A DNA stretch of 64,000 bases from Verrucosispora sioxanthis (GTDB lineage Bacteria; Actinomycetota; Actinomycetes; Mycobacteriales; Micromonosporaceae). Shown one piece after another: positions 10,901 through 18,595 of the stretch (position 1 is its first letter; each line of letters opens with the position of its first letter). The stretch covers positions 186,001-250,000 of the forward strand of contig NZ_SAIY01000010.1 in assembly GCF_010560025.1 (NCBI RefSeq), given 5' to 3'. Made by a program: the position numbers and the translations under genes. Under the pieces are notes generated by a model, which was not told where the DNA came from, searched no databases, and saw nothing but the letters and a program-made list of their open reading frames with translations.

Positions 10901-12549
10901 AGGCGCTCGGTGTCGGCTTCGAGCCGCGCCGAACCGAGCCGGTACTGGACTTGTGGTCGCTGCGTCAGTTCGCCGACAACGTGGCCTGGAAGGCCGCCGA
11001 GCTGTCACGGACCCACGGGCCGAACATTCCGCTGCGGATCCGCGTCGAGGGCGGCGGCAACGGCCACAACGCGTTGCGCGCCGGGATCGACCGGTTCCAC
11101 GGCGTGCCCGAGCAGGCCGTCCCGGTCGGTCTGGAACGCGCCGAGGCGGTGCGTACGCCGCTGGTCGCCATGCTGCAAGCCGCGCTAGATCGGTTCGCCT
11201 ACAAGCACCCAGGTCAGGCCGACCGGCTGCCCCGGGCCGAAAATCTGGTCGCCCCGGCATCGTCCCGCGGCTCGCAACTGGACGCCTCGAGAATGCCCCA
11301 CGACCTGCTGGTGCAGGACACCGGCATTGACGACGATGCCCTGCACCGGCAGACCCGGGTGTGGTTCGAGGAGCCAGTCGTCTCCGCCCCGGGCTCGCCA
11401 GCGTCGGCGCAGAGCAGCTTGGGCTCGTCGTTCCACCAGTCCGACCTGGACGCAAAGCCGAACTGGCTGGCCGACGCGCAGGAGCGGATGCCGCGCCCGC
11501 AGGCTGCCCCGATGAACCTGGTTAGCGACAAGGGCGCGCTGGTCGCCAACGGCGCGCCGCCCCGGGAACTGCTCAAACTCGCCGACGATAATCCGGGGCA
11601 GGTCTACTTCTGGCTGAGCACCCCGGCCCGGCAGGCACCGACGCCCGGGCAGCTCACCGAACTCAACGAGGTGCTCGAGCAGTTCGCTCAGGGCCAGAGC
11701 CAGGTGACGGTCTTCACCAGGGCAACCGTCAGCGATGCACTGCTCGACGTGATCGCCCCCTACGGCGGCGCGCTGGTCAACTCGGCCCCAGCCCGAGCCA
11801 GCGGGCTCACCGTCAGTTTGGACAACCCCTGGCACGCCCAGCCAGCGGATCGTACGGTGCCGCGAAGCCAGCGTCCTGAACAGCCCAGCAACAAAATCGA
11901 CAAACAGCTTGCGGATGCCGTGGCGAGGATGCACCGGAACCCGGGTATCGTCCGCGCCGACGAGAACTTCGGTGAGCTCGTCTGGGGTGGCCTTACCATA
12001 CGCGAGCAGTACGACCGTCTCCGGTTGGCTCCTGCCACCTATCTCACTCAGGGCAACCGGGAGTTGGCCGCGGGGATGGCCGAACGGGTCCGGCCCAGTA
12101 TGCGCGCCGGCATCGTGAAGCCACTGCTGGACTTTGGCGCCGAGACCGACGTGGTGCCGCGCTACCACGAGTCGACGATGCAGGCTCGTCCGAAGGTGGT
12201 GATCTCGGCCGTCTACGAGCTGGCCGACGCCGGTGTGCGCAGCGACGTCCCGATTACCGCAAGATTCCAGTCGCTGGTCGAGGCCGTTGGCCGCGGGGCG
12301 ACCGAGCCGACCGAGCGCAACCAGTTCGATTTCACGTCGGCGCTGCTCAAGGCGGTCGACCTGGCCCGCGCCGGCCAGTTCACCGATGTTTCGTCATGGG
12401 TCGCGGAGAACAAGCCGCGCCTGGATGCGGCGATGAAGGGCACCTGGGTCGACGCCCTCGGTGACGTCGTCACGGACCTGAAATCCGTCGGTAAGGGTGC
12501 CGAGGCAAATCAGCTCGAACGTGTCCTCGCAGCGGTCTACGACTGTTGA
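4945..12549 (+). CDS. Giant (2534 aa) polymorphic-toxin-like protein with internal deaminase domain
   Basis: Residues 1-460 resemble the preceding protein and include a GHAVAFRHTVDG...VDF segment of papain-toxin type. Residues about 500-780 contain a deaminase signature: H684-A-E686 and P715-C-L-C-C719 fit the HxE and PCxxC zinc motifs of the cytidine-deaminase fold. Helix-turn-helix-like segments follow at about 890-925 (YAEIAEAAGISASQASRLING) and 1015-1036 (IADYLGVPRKTLANHL). Residues about 1080-1200 are Tyr/Asp-rich and probably disordered. Residues 1586-1700 contain Gly/Ala-rich hydrophobic stretches that could insert in membranes. Other alpha/beta modules run to the C-terminus. From about 6350 to 8500 the DNA is visibly poorer in GC than its flanks, as expected for an acquired module. 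The start has an AGGAG site. No immunity gene follows. The deaminase call is good; toxin activity and type VII export are inferred. Confidence 0.72.
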   Translation: MAGKIPAICLEGWTPVASGLYLSVDPTASVPARVLETPARPGIVQVHVGEGSLGATRIVDALSREHVATIARMVQILAPERTGSITRADVGSGLGLPVDLPGRLDLVDPADQRVLPIDDGGRVTDPRSATGVRVLPEKHLVDILATAVARGVVPASYPPMSGQVRFHGHGVEIGLPAVVVDARHGGLAEVRPTGMTTPVRSLAALLVHLDTLRPGERAVIDVTASAGARAATYHVLADPDGLAVLRFSADTAASARLPQLFDAMTITMPGQLGRSAASLATMAAQLPLVDLDDLAACVTGIRNLARDLYGSVRTGQSADDLATLPGRLTRSSDPLPDPFAAVADGQWGAFDSLSTVSQALRGAPEGTRGATVFALVGRPGAIGHAVAFRHTVDGLRAVDFRAGEAGTVRSPETVAAELADARMLLVDGNGSVTEVATAVESASAVRSLLDAGVAGPDGARYAGFFDGKKPRQTDKKPSLTSIVDDIDKMVRQSTYSHRLGQYGRTSEEMRLRYARDKQAELESQTLAHLSLQLFDSINSLRERYDRGTSRDLEVQGMLINGRLLFATNYNTSVELIEDSIRKGRVGSRFKDVLALRSKDLRLPSTTDANEYRGRLDRSDDKIAAAFAGWRASATAAAMRDNPKIMFAEAAQIDNRALKSLLTDPQYRGSVAMLRHGASGDDSLHAEQKLLLAIDAAHLRPDDVQGPFVVMGKFRPCLCCWAALSHYRDSGFRITFNPNFGVYYKESLKSLARYLPHTFREPTGAVGFYPHRLIKWALDQRMSVAALSRQQPPHDAIDNNGLEVNIDAQNAPIRGYNTASDSEVEFEEDGRPSRVARTLDQASNELRHRTLGVNKVQPFVARPPQRVLLDEVRESVRQAYESGDSARYVAAMQAAHDNGANYAEIAEAAGISASQASRLINGRTGHEKRDGRTTAVTKRVASRSGRVEASSVTSTKTGRNFNKRPDLDDFGKETLRQALAQAGLYSSWENQETLQPRKFPNSFSDTLNWAQQIYGRTSIADYLGVPRKTLANHLDKRFEQPNWSATKAGFGASRLDDVDEDMPDVDGSVAESVADTDGGYSFAYEDVEMAADSTSYFDENLGRQVALPPDPLQYSQPSIAGSSSGTYTQGGATYSSLPRNYDDPGQDTANMTQIATDDRDMPIYANASGRQFIYDPQTGSYVYYDEDWQSYPYDRNDPRGAGKGRHLAAPATPLKPLTGKAVTTPMTHADGAVFGTPGSQLVRDLAALRLPAGTFAVLGEGYRAGTGDTVRGGIRSGVDTYVTADAISARIPSGTATADIIACEVVSTGTLRDLFRLRPEMTVVGADSEVFVVPGPGGSTVPAKIFTAETVWVGGRPGLVQTPANQFRAYRPGMLPDAEPEALGHFLPGTGVPTPAEMARAVEAVGAFDRLRTGGARHLGPVDSPMDRIVGALTETSLDDPKPGIKRARPLADVDSLFNHEMRMLLERQIEQGEQLEKSLKNLGKQGYVTSALGDRLHVKKHLLELRRAVHHLHGALESIPGPRIGVQVTPDRQVAKVREAVEDYAQVAEHTAKHMRELVSDAAVKAAVRDDKSRAQKVLEQTVGLFEGALGWTAGVFVPTGLAAAPALVSLGGKGAGMAALTAFEKYQASEFQKQNSSTKALLLADIKPDLMARSIAISYGKGFDLFMAAAGVGGAYVPGWPVVSAGITKIFKGYLDERVTVLTKQIADIRAKAAQQGKGSIQEKEIYVKVGERLWQDLFKELKAKLTDVNTLQQVVNAAKGEPELIGLIGLGSDFAVQLGLGVVLTLFPPKPATRIDGESLRQVIMDVIGNRNPAAAITPSTVPHVVPDEAVPDTVPQTDSQGRQILGYNAAKSGSGPYVKINLHGTRIWGTLTDGRFTPEEPDAGAFVQMERWRDRVIGADHYTETVRDPATGDVAEGVRVAGTWHRPWADKYHFLFVHDEDGTWEWARAFSPTGRMDTDEFNLKAEFDRNPQWLKPFTFEAPKALGVGFEPRRTEPVLDLWSLRQFADNVAWKAAELSRTHGPNIPLRIRVEGGGNGHNALRAGIDRFHGVPEQAVPVGLERAEAVRTPLVAMLQAALDRFAYKHPGQADRLPRAENLVAPASSRGSQLDASRMPHDLLVQDTGIDDDALHRQTRVWFEEPVVSAPGSPASAQSSLGSSFHQSDLDAKPNWLADAQERMPRPQAAPMNLVSDKGALVANGAPPRELLKLADDNPGQVYFWLSTPARQAPTPGQLTELNEVLEQFAQGQSQVTVFTRATVSDALLDVIAPYGGALVNSAPARASGLTVSLDNPWHAQPADRTVPRSQRPEQPSNKIDKQLADAVARMHRNPGIVRADENFGELVWGGLTIREQYDRLRLAPATYLTQGNRELAAGMAERVRPSMRAGIVKPLLDFGAETDVVPRYHESTMQARPKVVISAVYELADAGVRSDVPITARFQSLVEAVGRGATEPTERNQFDFTSALLKAVDLARAGQFTDVSSWVAENKPRLDAAMKGTWVDALGDVVTDLKSVGKGAEANQLERVLAAVYDC

Positions 12550-12550
12550 C

Positions 12551-12570
12551 CGGCGGGCCCGGGCCCGCCG
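12551..12570. terminator. 20-bp perfect palindrome between convergent genes
   Basis: CGGCGGGCCC is followed directly by its complement GGGCCCGCCG two bases after the stop of the giant gene. It faces the convergent anti-sigma-like gene, so it can act as a bidirectional terminator. There is no T-tract. Confidence 0.55.
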
Positions 12571-12632
12571 GCCCGGGCCCGGAGCATCGCCCTGGTCCAA
12601 AGTCCGCAGCCCGCCGTCCGGAGCCCGTCGTG

Positions 12633-13970
12633 TCAGCTGGAGGTCGGGCCGATGTTCACCGCATCACCGCGCGGCAGGTACACGGTCACCGCTGTGCTCC
12701 GATCACTGCGCAGCACCACGAAGTGTGAGATGCCCGAGATCCGGACGGGTGCTGTGCCGGTGACCTTCTGGATCTCGGCTGCGGTCGCGGTCCAGTTGAC
12801 CACCGCCCATCGGGTGCCCCAGAAGTCGTAGCCATACAGGCGGTATCCGGCGCCCTTCCGCAGACCCGTCAGGGTCGCCCGCACCTGCACCGAACCGTCC
12901 ACCTCGGTGAGCGACACCGCCATCCCGGCACCGCTCTCCACATCGGTCGCGGAGGCGGCCACGCTCACCACGCCAAGCCCCGGCGGGGCCGAGTCTTCAT
13001 GGCCGCCGCGCAGTAGCGCGTTCGCGGAAAGGCCGCCCACGGCGAATGCGGCGGCGAGCATCCCGCTGGAAATCACCAACGCCCGGGTACGTCGCACCGG
13101 CCGTGGGCGTCCAGTCACCGCAGGCGTGGCAGCGAGCGGCTGCACGGCCGCCGGCGCCGGCTCGGCGGACGGAACCGGCCGGACGACGGGCTTGGTCCGC
13201 ACCCCCGGTGCGACCCTCGGGACCGCAGGTGCGGCCTCCGGCGCTGGTCGGTCGGACCGCGGCATCTTCACCACGGGCGCGACTCGGTTGGTCGGTGGCG
13301 CCTGCCCGGTCGGGGCCCTACGCGGCACTGCCGGTGAGCCGACGGACGCGTTGCGTCCGACAGCGGCGGGCGGTGGGGTACGGGCCGCAGGCGGCTCAGC
13401 GGGCTCGACGGCCGGCAAAGCCACGGCCGTCGACGAGGTGGCGGGTGTTGCGGCAGTCGTGGCGTTCTGCGGCGAATTGGCGGCCGGCGGGGGATCGGCC
13501 GGCGTACCGGCGGGACGCTTCGCGGGCTCGGACGGCGGTGCGGAAGCAGACGACGCGGGCAAGGGTGGCGTGGTGGCGGGAGCGATGGTGACAGGTGTCA
13601 CGGCCGGAGGGGTCGTGGCAGGAGAATCCGAAGCCTGTTTGCGGCCGAACCATCGGGGCCGGTGCGGCCAGGGCATGCCGCGCCGCTGGCCAGACCCGTC
13701 CTCCGGCTCCTCGACGGGCGCGAAGCGTTGCGGAAATGCCGGGGGCACCGACGTGCCGAGGGCCCCGTACTCATTGACGATCGCGTCTCGCTCGTCGGCC
13801 AGCAGGGCGAGCGCACCGAGCAGATCGCACACCTCGGCCGCCTCGTCGCGGCACGCCTCGCAGCTGTCGAGATGCGCACGCACCGCAGCGGCAGCCTCCG
13901 CGTCGAGTTCGTCGAGGTGATAGAGACCGAGCAGCTCCCCGACGTGCTCGGCATCGTCCGCCACGTGCAT
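12633..13970 (-). CDS. Zinc-finger (zf-HC2) membrane protein, anti-sigma-factor-like
   Basis: This 445-residue protein has an N-terminal zf-HC2 anti-sigma domain with the H33-x3-C37-x2-C40 triad. A long Pro/Ala/Thr-rich linker spans about residues 90-310. One membrane helix follows near residue 330 (RTRALVISSGMLAAAFAVGG), then a C-terminal extracytoplasmic beta domain beginning at SVAASATDVESGAG. The ATG at 13970 is chosen because GGGGA lies just upstream and the start then matches its paralogue at 17159-17896, whose N-terminus (VxERLLGLHYLGELD) and C-terminal domain are clearly related. Unlike that paralogue it has no adjacent sigma gene. It lies beside the mycosin-like gene in the secretion region. 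It may sense envelope state or bind a sigma factor encoded elsewhere. Confidence 0.75.
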   Translation of the reverse strand: MHVADDAEHVGELLGLYHLDELDAEAAAAVRAHLDSCEACRDEAAEVCDLLGALALLADERDAIVNEYGALGTSVPPAFPQRFAPVEEPEDGSGQRRGMPWPHRPRWFGRKQASDSPATTPPAVTPVTIAPATTPPLPASSASAPPSEPAKRPAGTPADPPPAANSPQNATTAATPATSSTAVALPAVEPAEPPAARTPPPAAVGRNASVGSPAVPRRAPTGQAPPTNRVAPVVKMPRSDRPAPEAAPAVPRVAPGVRTKPVVRPVPSAEPAPAAVQPLAATPAVTGRPRPVRRTRALVISSGMLAAAFAVGGLSANALLRGGHEDSAPPGLGVVSVAASATDVESGAGMAVSLTEVDGSVQVRATLTGLRKGAGYRLYGYDFWGTRWAVVNWTATAAEIQKVTGTAPVRISGISHFVVLRSDRSTAVTVYLPRGDAVNIGPTSS

Positions 13971-14193
13971 CAAATCCCCGGTCCGCTCGCTTCCAGTCGT
14001 GGGTCCCGATGGGGTCGTGATCCGTCTCTCGCCCATGCCGCACGCCGAGGGCTTCCGGGACTCAGCCGAGCATGCTGGGTCCATACCGGAATCTGAAGGT
14101 CCCTCAACAGGGACGTCCAGGGAGTGCCATGTCTGCCTGGAACACCTGCGGGGGCCAGGCACCGGGCCCAACCCCCGTGTGGCTGGGCTGTCG

Positions 14194-15999
14194 TCACTCC
14201 TTTGTCTGCGCCGACTTCGCCCCGACGGAGGCCTTGGGATCGGTCGCCGCAGTCGGCGGCGTAGCCGTGCCCGGCTCGGACGGAGCGGGTGCCGCCGGCA
14301 CGCTTACCTGCTCCCCGGGGCGGGGAGACGCCGGCGTTTCCGGGGCATCATCGCCGGGTCGGACCCCGGGAGTGATGGCGGCCATCTCCCGCGATTCTCT
14401 CGGCCGGACCGTTGGCGGGCGGGTGGCAAGGGGCGGGGTGTCGTCTCCGGCGGGCGGCTCGGGCGTGTCCTCCTCGGGCATCGGTTCGCCGCGCAGCAGC
14501 CGGCGGATACGGAAGATCAGCAGGACGGCCGCAGCGAGAGCGACCAGCGTCACGACGACGAGCAGGGCTGACCGGCCGCCTGTTGATCCGGAGGTGAGCC
14601 GGGTGAAGCCCTGCTCATCGGCTTTGGCAGGTACGGCTTCCTCTGGCAGCACCTTCGTGACCGACCGGGCGGGGTTGATCAGGCCCCAGCCGAAGTTGGC
14701 GTTGGGCGCGGTGCCCGTGCCCATCTGGTCGGCGGTCACCTTGACCCGGTGGACGACCTGCTCAGCAGTCAGCTCGGGGTATGCGGACCGGACCAGCGCG
14801 GCGGTGCCGGCGACGAAGGCCACGGCATAGTGGGTGCCGCTGCCGGCGACCGAGCCGGTGCCGGTGATGCCGATGCTGCTGACGTTGACACCCGGCGCGA
14901 CCACGTCGACGCCACCCAGAAGGTAATCGGCGGCGGCCTGACCGTCCACGCCGACCCCGCCCACGCGCAGGGTGCCGTCGCCGATTGCGGCCTCCGGGTT
15001 GATCGAGACGGATTTCGGCAGGGCACCGAGTACGACGACGATGTCGTGCTCAACCGCCTCGACGATGGCTTCCGCGACGGTCTCGTCGTTGCTGTCTACG
15101 TACGATCCCAGTGCGATGACGGTGGCGCCAGCGGAGACCGCCGCCTGGATTCCCGCAGCGGCGTCGGTGGCCCGCACCTCAGTGCTGGTCTCGGCGATCC
15201 GGACGGGCAGGATCGTGGAGTCAGGCGCGATGCCGGTCACACTGCCGCCGGAGCCGCCCTGCGCGGCAATGAGCCCCGCCATGGCGGTGCCGGTGCCGAG
15301 GCAGTCGGTGTCGCCCCGGCCACTGTCGGAGACGATGTCCGAGCCGACGGCAAGGTGGCCGGTGAGCTGCGGCAGGCTGCCGTCGACGCCGGAGTCGACC
15401 ACGGCGACGAGTTGGCCCTTGCCCCGGCTCTGCGGCCATGCCTGGTCGGCGGCGAGTCGCAGCTCCGCCCAGCTGGGGGCGCTGTTGGACGCGGCCGCGG
15501 TCGCGCACCGGCCGCCCTTGCTTGTCGTGTTGCCGCTCGACGGGCTTTTCGTGGGCGCGGGTGCGGTGGTGCCGGTCCCGCCGGCCGACGGGACCGGCCC
15601 GGGGGAAGGCGACGCCGAGGGTGTATTCGGCTTCGGAGTCACGGCCGTCGTCGGTGACGTGTCGGGCAGGATGCCGTACTGCACACCGCCGCCGACGGCG
15701 TCCCACGGAAGGATCAACAACCAGCCGGGGTTGAGGCGCGCGGGGTCCACGAGCGCGCCGCCGTCGGGTTGTTTCCGGCCGGAGTTGAGATTGAACAGCT
15801 CGAAGGAGCGGGCCGAGTCGCCGAGGAAGCGTTCAGCGATCTCGCTGAGGTTCTCCTTCGCGCCGTTGTGGGAGGAGGTGACCGTGTAGTACTTCACGTA
15901 ATCGTCGGCGTGTGCGGCCGTTGCGCCGAGCCCGAGCAGTGCTGTCACCGCGCTCACCGCCAAACCCGCACGAACTGCCGCTCGCGTGATCAAGGACAT
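14194..15999 (-). CDS. LysM plus subtilisin-like (mycosin-type) protein, probably catalytically dead
   Basis: This 601-residue protein has a signal peptide (residues 1-31, ending AAHA) and a LysM-like wall-binding domain at about 34-100 (YTVTSS...LSEIAERFLGD...LNPGWLLILP). A Pro/Ser/Thr linker follows, then an S8 subtilase domain at about 175-450, one membrane helix at 477-496, and a Pro-rich cytoplasmic tail. This is mycosin (MycP) topology. The catalytic Asp remains (D202 in VAVVDSGVDG). The GHGT motif reads GTGT (T236 for His) and GTSMA reads GTHYA (H390 for Ser). The oxyanion-hole AAGN is also gone (LGALP). The start at 15999 has GAAGGTGAAG upstream and heads the signal peptide. It is likely a structural mycosin homologue stabilising the secretion complex. 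Confidence 0.83.
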   Translation of the reverse strand: MSLITRAAVRAGLAVSAVTALLGLGATAAHADDYVKYYTVTSSHNGAKENLSEIAERFLGDSARSFELFNLNSGRKQPDGGALVDPARLNPGWLLILPWDAVGGGVQYGILPDTSPTTAVTPKPNTPSASPSPGPVPSAGGTGTTAPAPTKSPSSGNTTSKGGRCATAAASNSAPSWAELRLAADQAWPQSRGKGQLVAVVDSGVDGSLPQLTGHLAVGSDIVSDSGRGDTDCLGTGTAMAGLIAAQGGSGGSVTGIAPDSTILPVRIAETSTEVRATDAAAGIQAAVSAGATVIALGSYVDSNDETVAEAIVEAVEHDIVVVLGALPKSVSINPEAAIGDGTLRVGGVGVDGQAAADYLLGGVDVVAPGVNVSSIGITGTGSVAGSGTHYAVAFVAGTAALVRSAYPELTAEQVVHRVKVTADQMGTGTAPNANFGWGLINPARSVTKVLPEEAVPAKADEQGFTRLTSGSTGGRSALLVVVTLVALAAAVLLIFRIRRLLRGEPMPEEDTPEPPAGDDTPPLATRPPTVRPRESREMAAITPGVRPGDDAPETPASPRPGEQVSVPAAPAPSEPGTATPPTAATDPKASVGAKSAQTKE

Positions 16000-16091
16000 C
16001 CGTTCTTCACCTTCGTCGTAGCTGTCCAGGATTGAACCGGGCGGTGCGGCCGGACGTCTCAAGGACCAGCCCATTTCCCCGGGGAGTACTC

Positions 16092-17207
16092 ATGCAGTTC
16101 GGCATCTACAGCATCGGCGACCGCACACCCGACGCCCGGACCGGTCACCGGCCGACCGACCGCCAACGGATCAAGGGCATCACGGCGGTCGCGGGCAAGG
16201 CCGAGGAGATCGGGCTCGACGTGTTCGCCATCGGCGAGCACCACACCGACGGGTATTCCGCCTCCTCGCCCGCCGCTCTGCTGGCCCACGTCGCGGCGAA
16301 TACCGAGCGGCTGCTCCTGTCGACTGCAGCCACGCTGCTCACCACGAACGACCCGGTCCGCATCGCGGAGGAGTACGCGACGGTGCAGCATCTGGCGGAC
16401 GGTCGGTTGGACGTCATGCTGGGCCGCGGGATCAGCGGTCGGGTGTACCCGTGGTTCGGCCGGGAGATCGCGGACAGCCGCGACCTCGCCGTGGAGAACT
16501 ACGAACTGTTGCGCAGGTTGTGGCGTGAGGACAAGGTGACATGGTCCGGGCGGTTCCGTGCCCAACTGGACGACTTCACCTCGACGCCGCGTCCACTCGG
16601 CGGGGTGCCGCCGTTCGTCTGGCATGCTGTCACGCGCAGCACCGAGGGCGTCGACATGGCCGCACGCTACGGCGACGGACTGTTCGCGAACAACATCTTC
16701 TGGCCGCCGGAGCACACCCGCCGACTGGTGGACCACTATCGCGCGCGGTGCGCCGAGTCCGGCGTCGGTCAGGCCGTCGTCGGGCTCGGCGGGCAGGCCT
16801 TCATCCGGCACCGCAGCCAGGACGCGGTCGCGGAGTTCCGGCCGTACTTCGACGCCGCTCCGGTCTACGGCGGCGGGCCGTCGTTGGAGGAGTACCAGAG
16901 GTCGACACCGCTGGTGGTCGGCAGCCCACAGCAGGTGATCGACCGGGTCCTCGGGTTCCGGGAAATCGCTGGCGACTATCAGCGCCAGATGTTTCTCATC
17001 GACCATGCGGGCCTTCCCCTGAAAGTCGTTCTGGAACAGCTCGATCTGCTGGGCGAGCACGTAGTGCCGGTGCTACGTGCGGAAACGTCCGGGGTGGCAG
17101 GTCCACCGGCGCATCCCGCGTGTGCTCCCGCACCACCGTCACCGTCTGACCCGACGGCTCACCCGGTCTGTACGGGCGTCGGGGCGCCGGTGGCACCGGG
17201 CAGGTAG
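16092..17207 (+). CDS. LLM-class flavin-dependent oxidoreductase (luciferase-like)
   Basis: This 371-residue TIM-barrel protein is of the bacterial luciferase/F420-type LLM superfamily. It shows the MQFGIYSIGD first strand, FAIGEHHTDGYSASSPAALLAHVAANT and the family hallmark DGRLDVMLGRGISGRVYPWFG. Members use reduced FMN or F420; the substrate cannot be told. The ATG at 16092 has GGGGAG 5 bases upstream; a longer reading from 16032 lacks this. The last 40 residues are Pro/Ala-rich, and the 3' end overlaps the convergent anti-sigma gene by 49 bp. No operon partner is evident. Confidence 0.85.
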   Translation: MQFGIYSIGDRTPDARTGHRPTDRQRIKGITAVAGKAEEIGLDVFAIGEHHTDGYSASSPAALLAHVAANTERLLLSTAATLLTTNDPVRIAEEYATVQHLADGRLDVMLGRGISGRVYPWFGREIADSRDLAVENYELLRRLWREDKVTWSGRFRAQLDDFTSTPRPLGGVPPFVWHAVTRSTEGVDMAARYGDGLFANNIFWPPEHTRRLVDHYRARCAESGVGQAVVGLGGQAFIRHRSQDAVAEFRPYFDAAPVYGGGPSLEEYQRSTPLVVGSPQQVIDRVLGFREIAGDYQRQMFLIDHAGLPLKVVLEQLDLLGEHVVPVLRAETSGVAGPPAHPACAPAPPSPSDPTAHPVCTGVGAPVAPGR

Positions 17208-17896
17208 ACGGACACCACCACCCCGCCCGCCTCCGGCGAGACGGTGAAGAACGACAGCTCATCGAGATGCACGCCGTCCAACTCGGCCGTCAACTCCCCG
17301 ACGGCCGGGCCGCTGGTCCAGCGGTGCACCGGCCGACTCTGCCCGTCGATGGTGACGGCGTAGAGCACGTACGCGGTTCCGGAACGCAGCCCGTTGACGG
17401 TCGCGCGGATCGCGACACCGCTGTCGCCTCCGGTGACGAAGACGGATGCGGAGGCGCCGGACGTGGCATCGGTCGCCGTGGCGGCGACCGACATCACGTC
17501 CGGTCCGTCCGGCGGCGGCGGGTCGCGCACCACCGCAACGAGACCGAGGCTGGCGAGGATCAGCGCGAAGACCAGCAGACCACCCTCGCGGATCAGGCGT
17601 GCCCGGCGGGAGGCCCGCGGCCGGTCGGCCTGGCCGGGGTGGCCCGATGCCCGTCCGCCCGATGCCCGGCGGTCCGATGCCCGGCGTTTCGGCCGTCGCC
17701 GGGGCTGGGCGACGTCGGCACCGTCGCCGAGCAGGGCCAGCGCGGCCAGAGTCTCGACGAGTGCCTCCGCCAGGGCTCGACATGCGGCACATCCCGTCAG
17801 GTGACGATGGATGACATCGCTCTGTGCCGCGTCGAGTTCTCCCAGATAGTGCAGTCCGAGGAGGCGTTCCTCGACGTGATCGTCCGGCACCGTCAT
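17159..17896 (-). CDS. Anti-sigma factor with zf-HC2 domain and extracytoplasmic domain
   Basis: This 245-residue membrane protein has the anti-sigma zinc motif H32-x3-C36-x2-C39 at the N-terminus, a basic Gly/Arg linker, and one membrane helix near residue 105 (LLVFALILASLGLVAVV). A C-terminal beta domain starts at MSVAATATDATSG and is shared with the protein at 12633-13970. The ATG at 17896 has a strong GGAGGAGGG site. It lies 69 bp downstream of an ECF sigma gene on the same strand, so it is the likely inhibitor of that sigma, holding it at the membrane until an external signal arrives. Its end overlaps the convergent LLM gene. Confidence 0.82.
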   Translation of the reverse strand: MTVPDDHVEERLLGLHYLGELDAAQSDVIHRHLTGCAACRALAEALVETLAALALLGDGADVAQPRRRPKRRASDRRASGGRASGHPGQADRPRASRRARLIREGGLLVFALILASLGLVAVVRDPPPPDGPDVMSVAATATDATSGASASVFVTGGDSGVAIRATVNGLRSGTAYVLYAVTIDGQSRPVHRWTSGPAVGELTAELDGVHLDELSFFTVSPEAGGVVVSVYLPGATGAPTPVQTG

Positions 17897-17965
17897 CCCT
17901 CCTCCGTGCGTCACTACTTGACCAGTGTCTGTGCGTCACGTAGATGGCTCGCGACCGCCGTGGGT

Positions 17966-18595
17966 TCACGACGCGGCGGGCTTTTTGGCGGCACCCGCGG
18001 CGACTGAGCCCTTTCCCGGGCGGACCGCGAATCCACGACTGGCCAGGGCCGTGTGCAGTGCCCGCAAGGCATAGAAGGTGCGTGACTTCACTGTCCCGGC
18101 CGGCACGTCGAGGATCTCGGCGACCTCGGCCACCGAACGTTCCTGGAAGTAGATTTCGACAAGAGTGATCCGTAACCGTTCGGGAAGCGAGTTGAGAGCC
18201 GCGCGGACCTCCTGCGCGTCCAGCCGCTGCTCGATCGGGTCCTCAATACGGGCATGCATGTCGATGTGCTCGTCCGAGAGTTCGGCAGGGCGTACTTCGG
18301 AGGCTCGGACCTGGTCGATGAAGATCCGCTTCGCGACGAGGAAGATCCAGGCGCGACTCCACCGCCCGTCCGCGTTGCGGGCCTCCGGGTTACGCCAGGC
18401 CCGCAGTAGAGCCTCCTGCACGATGTCCTCGGCCCGGTGCACGTCACCGTGCGTTAGCCTGGTCAGGAAGCTGAGCAGCACGGGACCATGGACCTGTTGC
18501 AAGTGACGCAGCGCGTCGGCGTCCGCATCGTGGGGCAACGATCTGGGCGGCAGGCGATGATGAGGGGCGCCGTCAACCACCCGTCCATTATTCAC
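17966..18595 (-). CDS. ECF-type RNA polymerase sigma factor
   Basis: This is a sigma-70 family protein with region 2 (LLSFLTRLTHGDVHRAEDIVQEALLRAWR...WIFLVAKRIFIDQVRA) and region 4 (LPERLRITLVEIYFQERSVAEVAEILDVPAGTVKSRTFYALRAL), joined by a short acidic linker. The C-terminal tail is Ala/Lys-rich. The open frame extends to 18829, but the first 75 codons lack sigma features. I chose the GTG at 18595; GTG at 18580 is an alternative, and neither has a strong ribosome site. The cognate anti-sigma gene follows 69 bp downstream, so the two form a sigma/anti-sigma unit, probably autoregulated from the long upstream gap. Confidence 0.8.
   Translation of the reverse strand: MNNGRVVDGAPHHRLPPRSLPHDADADALRHLQQVHGPVLLSFLTRLTHGDVHRAEDIVQEALLRAWRNPEARNADGRWSRAWIFLVAKRIFIDQVRASEVRPAELSDEHIDMHARIEDPIEQRLDAQEVRAALNSLPERLRITLVEIYFQERSVAEVAEILDVPAGTVKSRTFYALRALHTALASRGFAVRPGKGSVAAGAAKKPAAS

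Noticed and set aside
12907..13920. Plus-strand open frame of 337 codons over the zinc-finger membrane gene
   Set aside because: It is a GC-bias shadow of the Pro/Ala/Thr-rich linker on the opposite strand, with low-complexity Ala/Gly sequence and no ribosome site.
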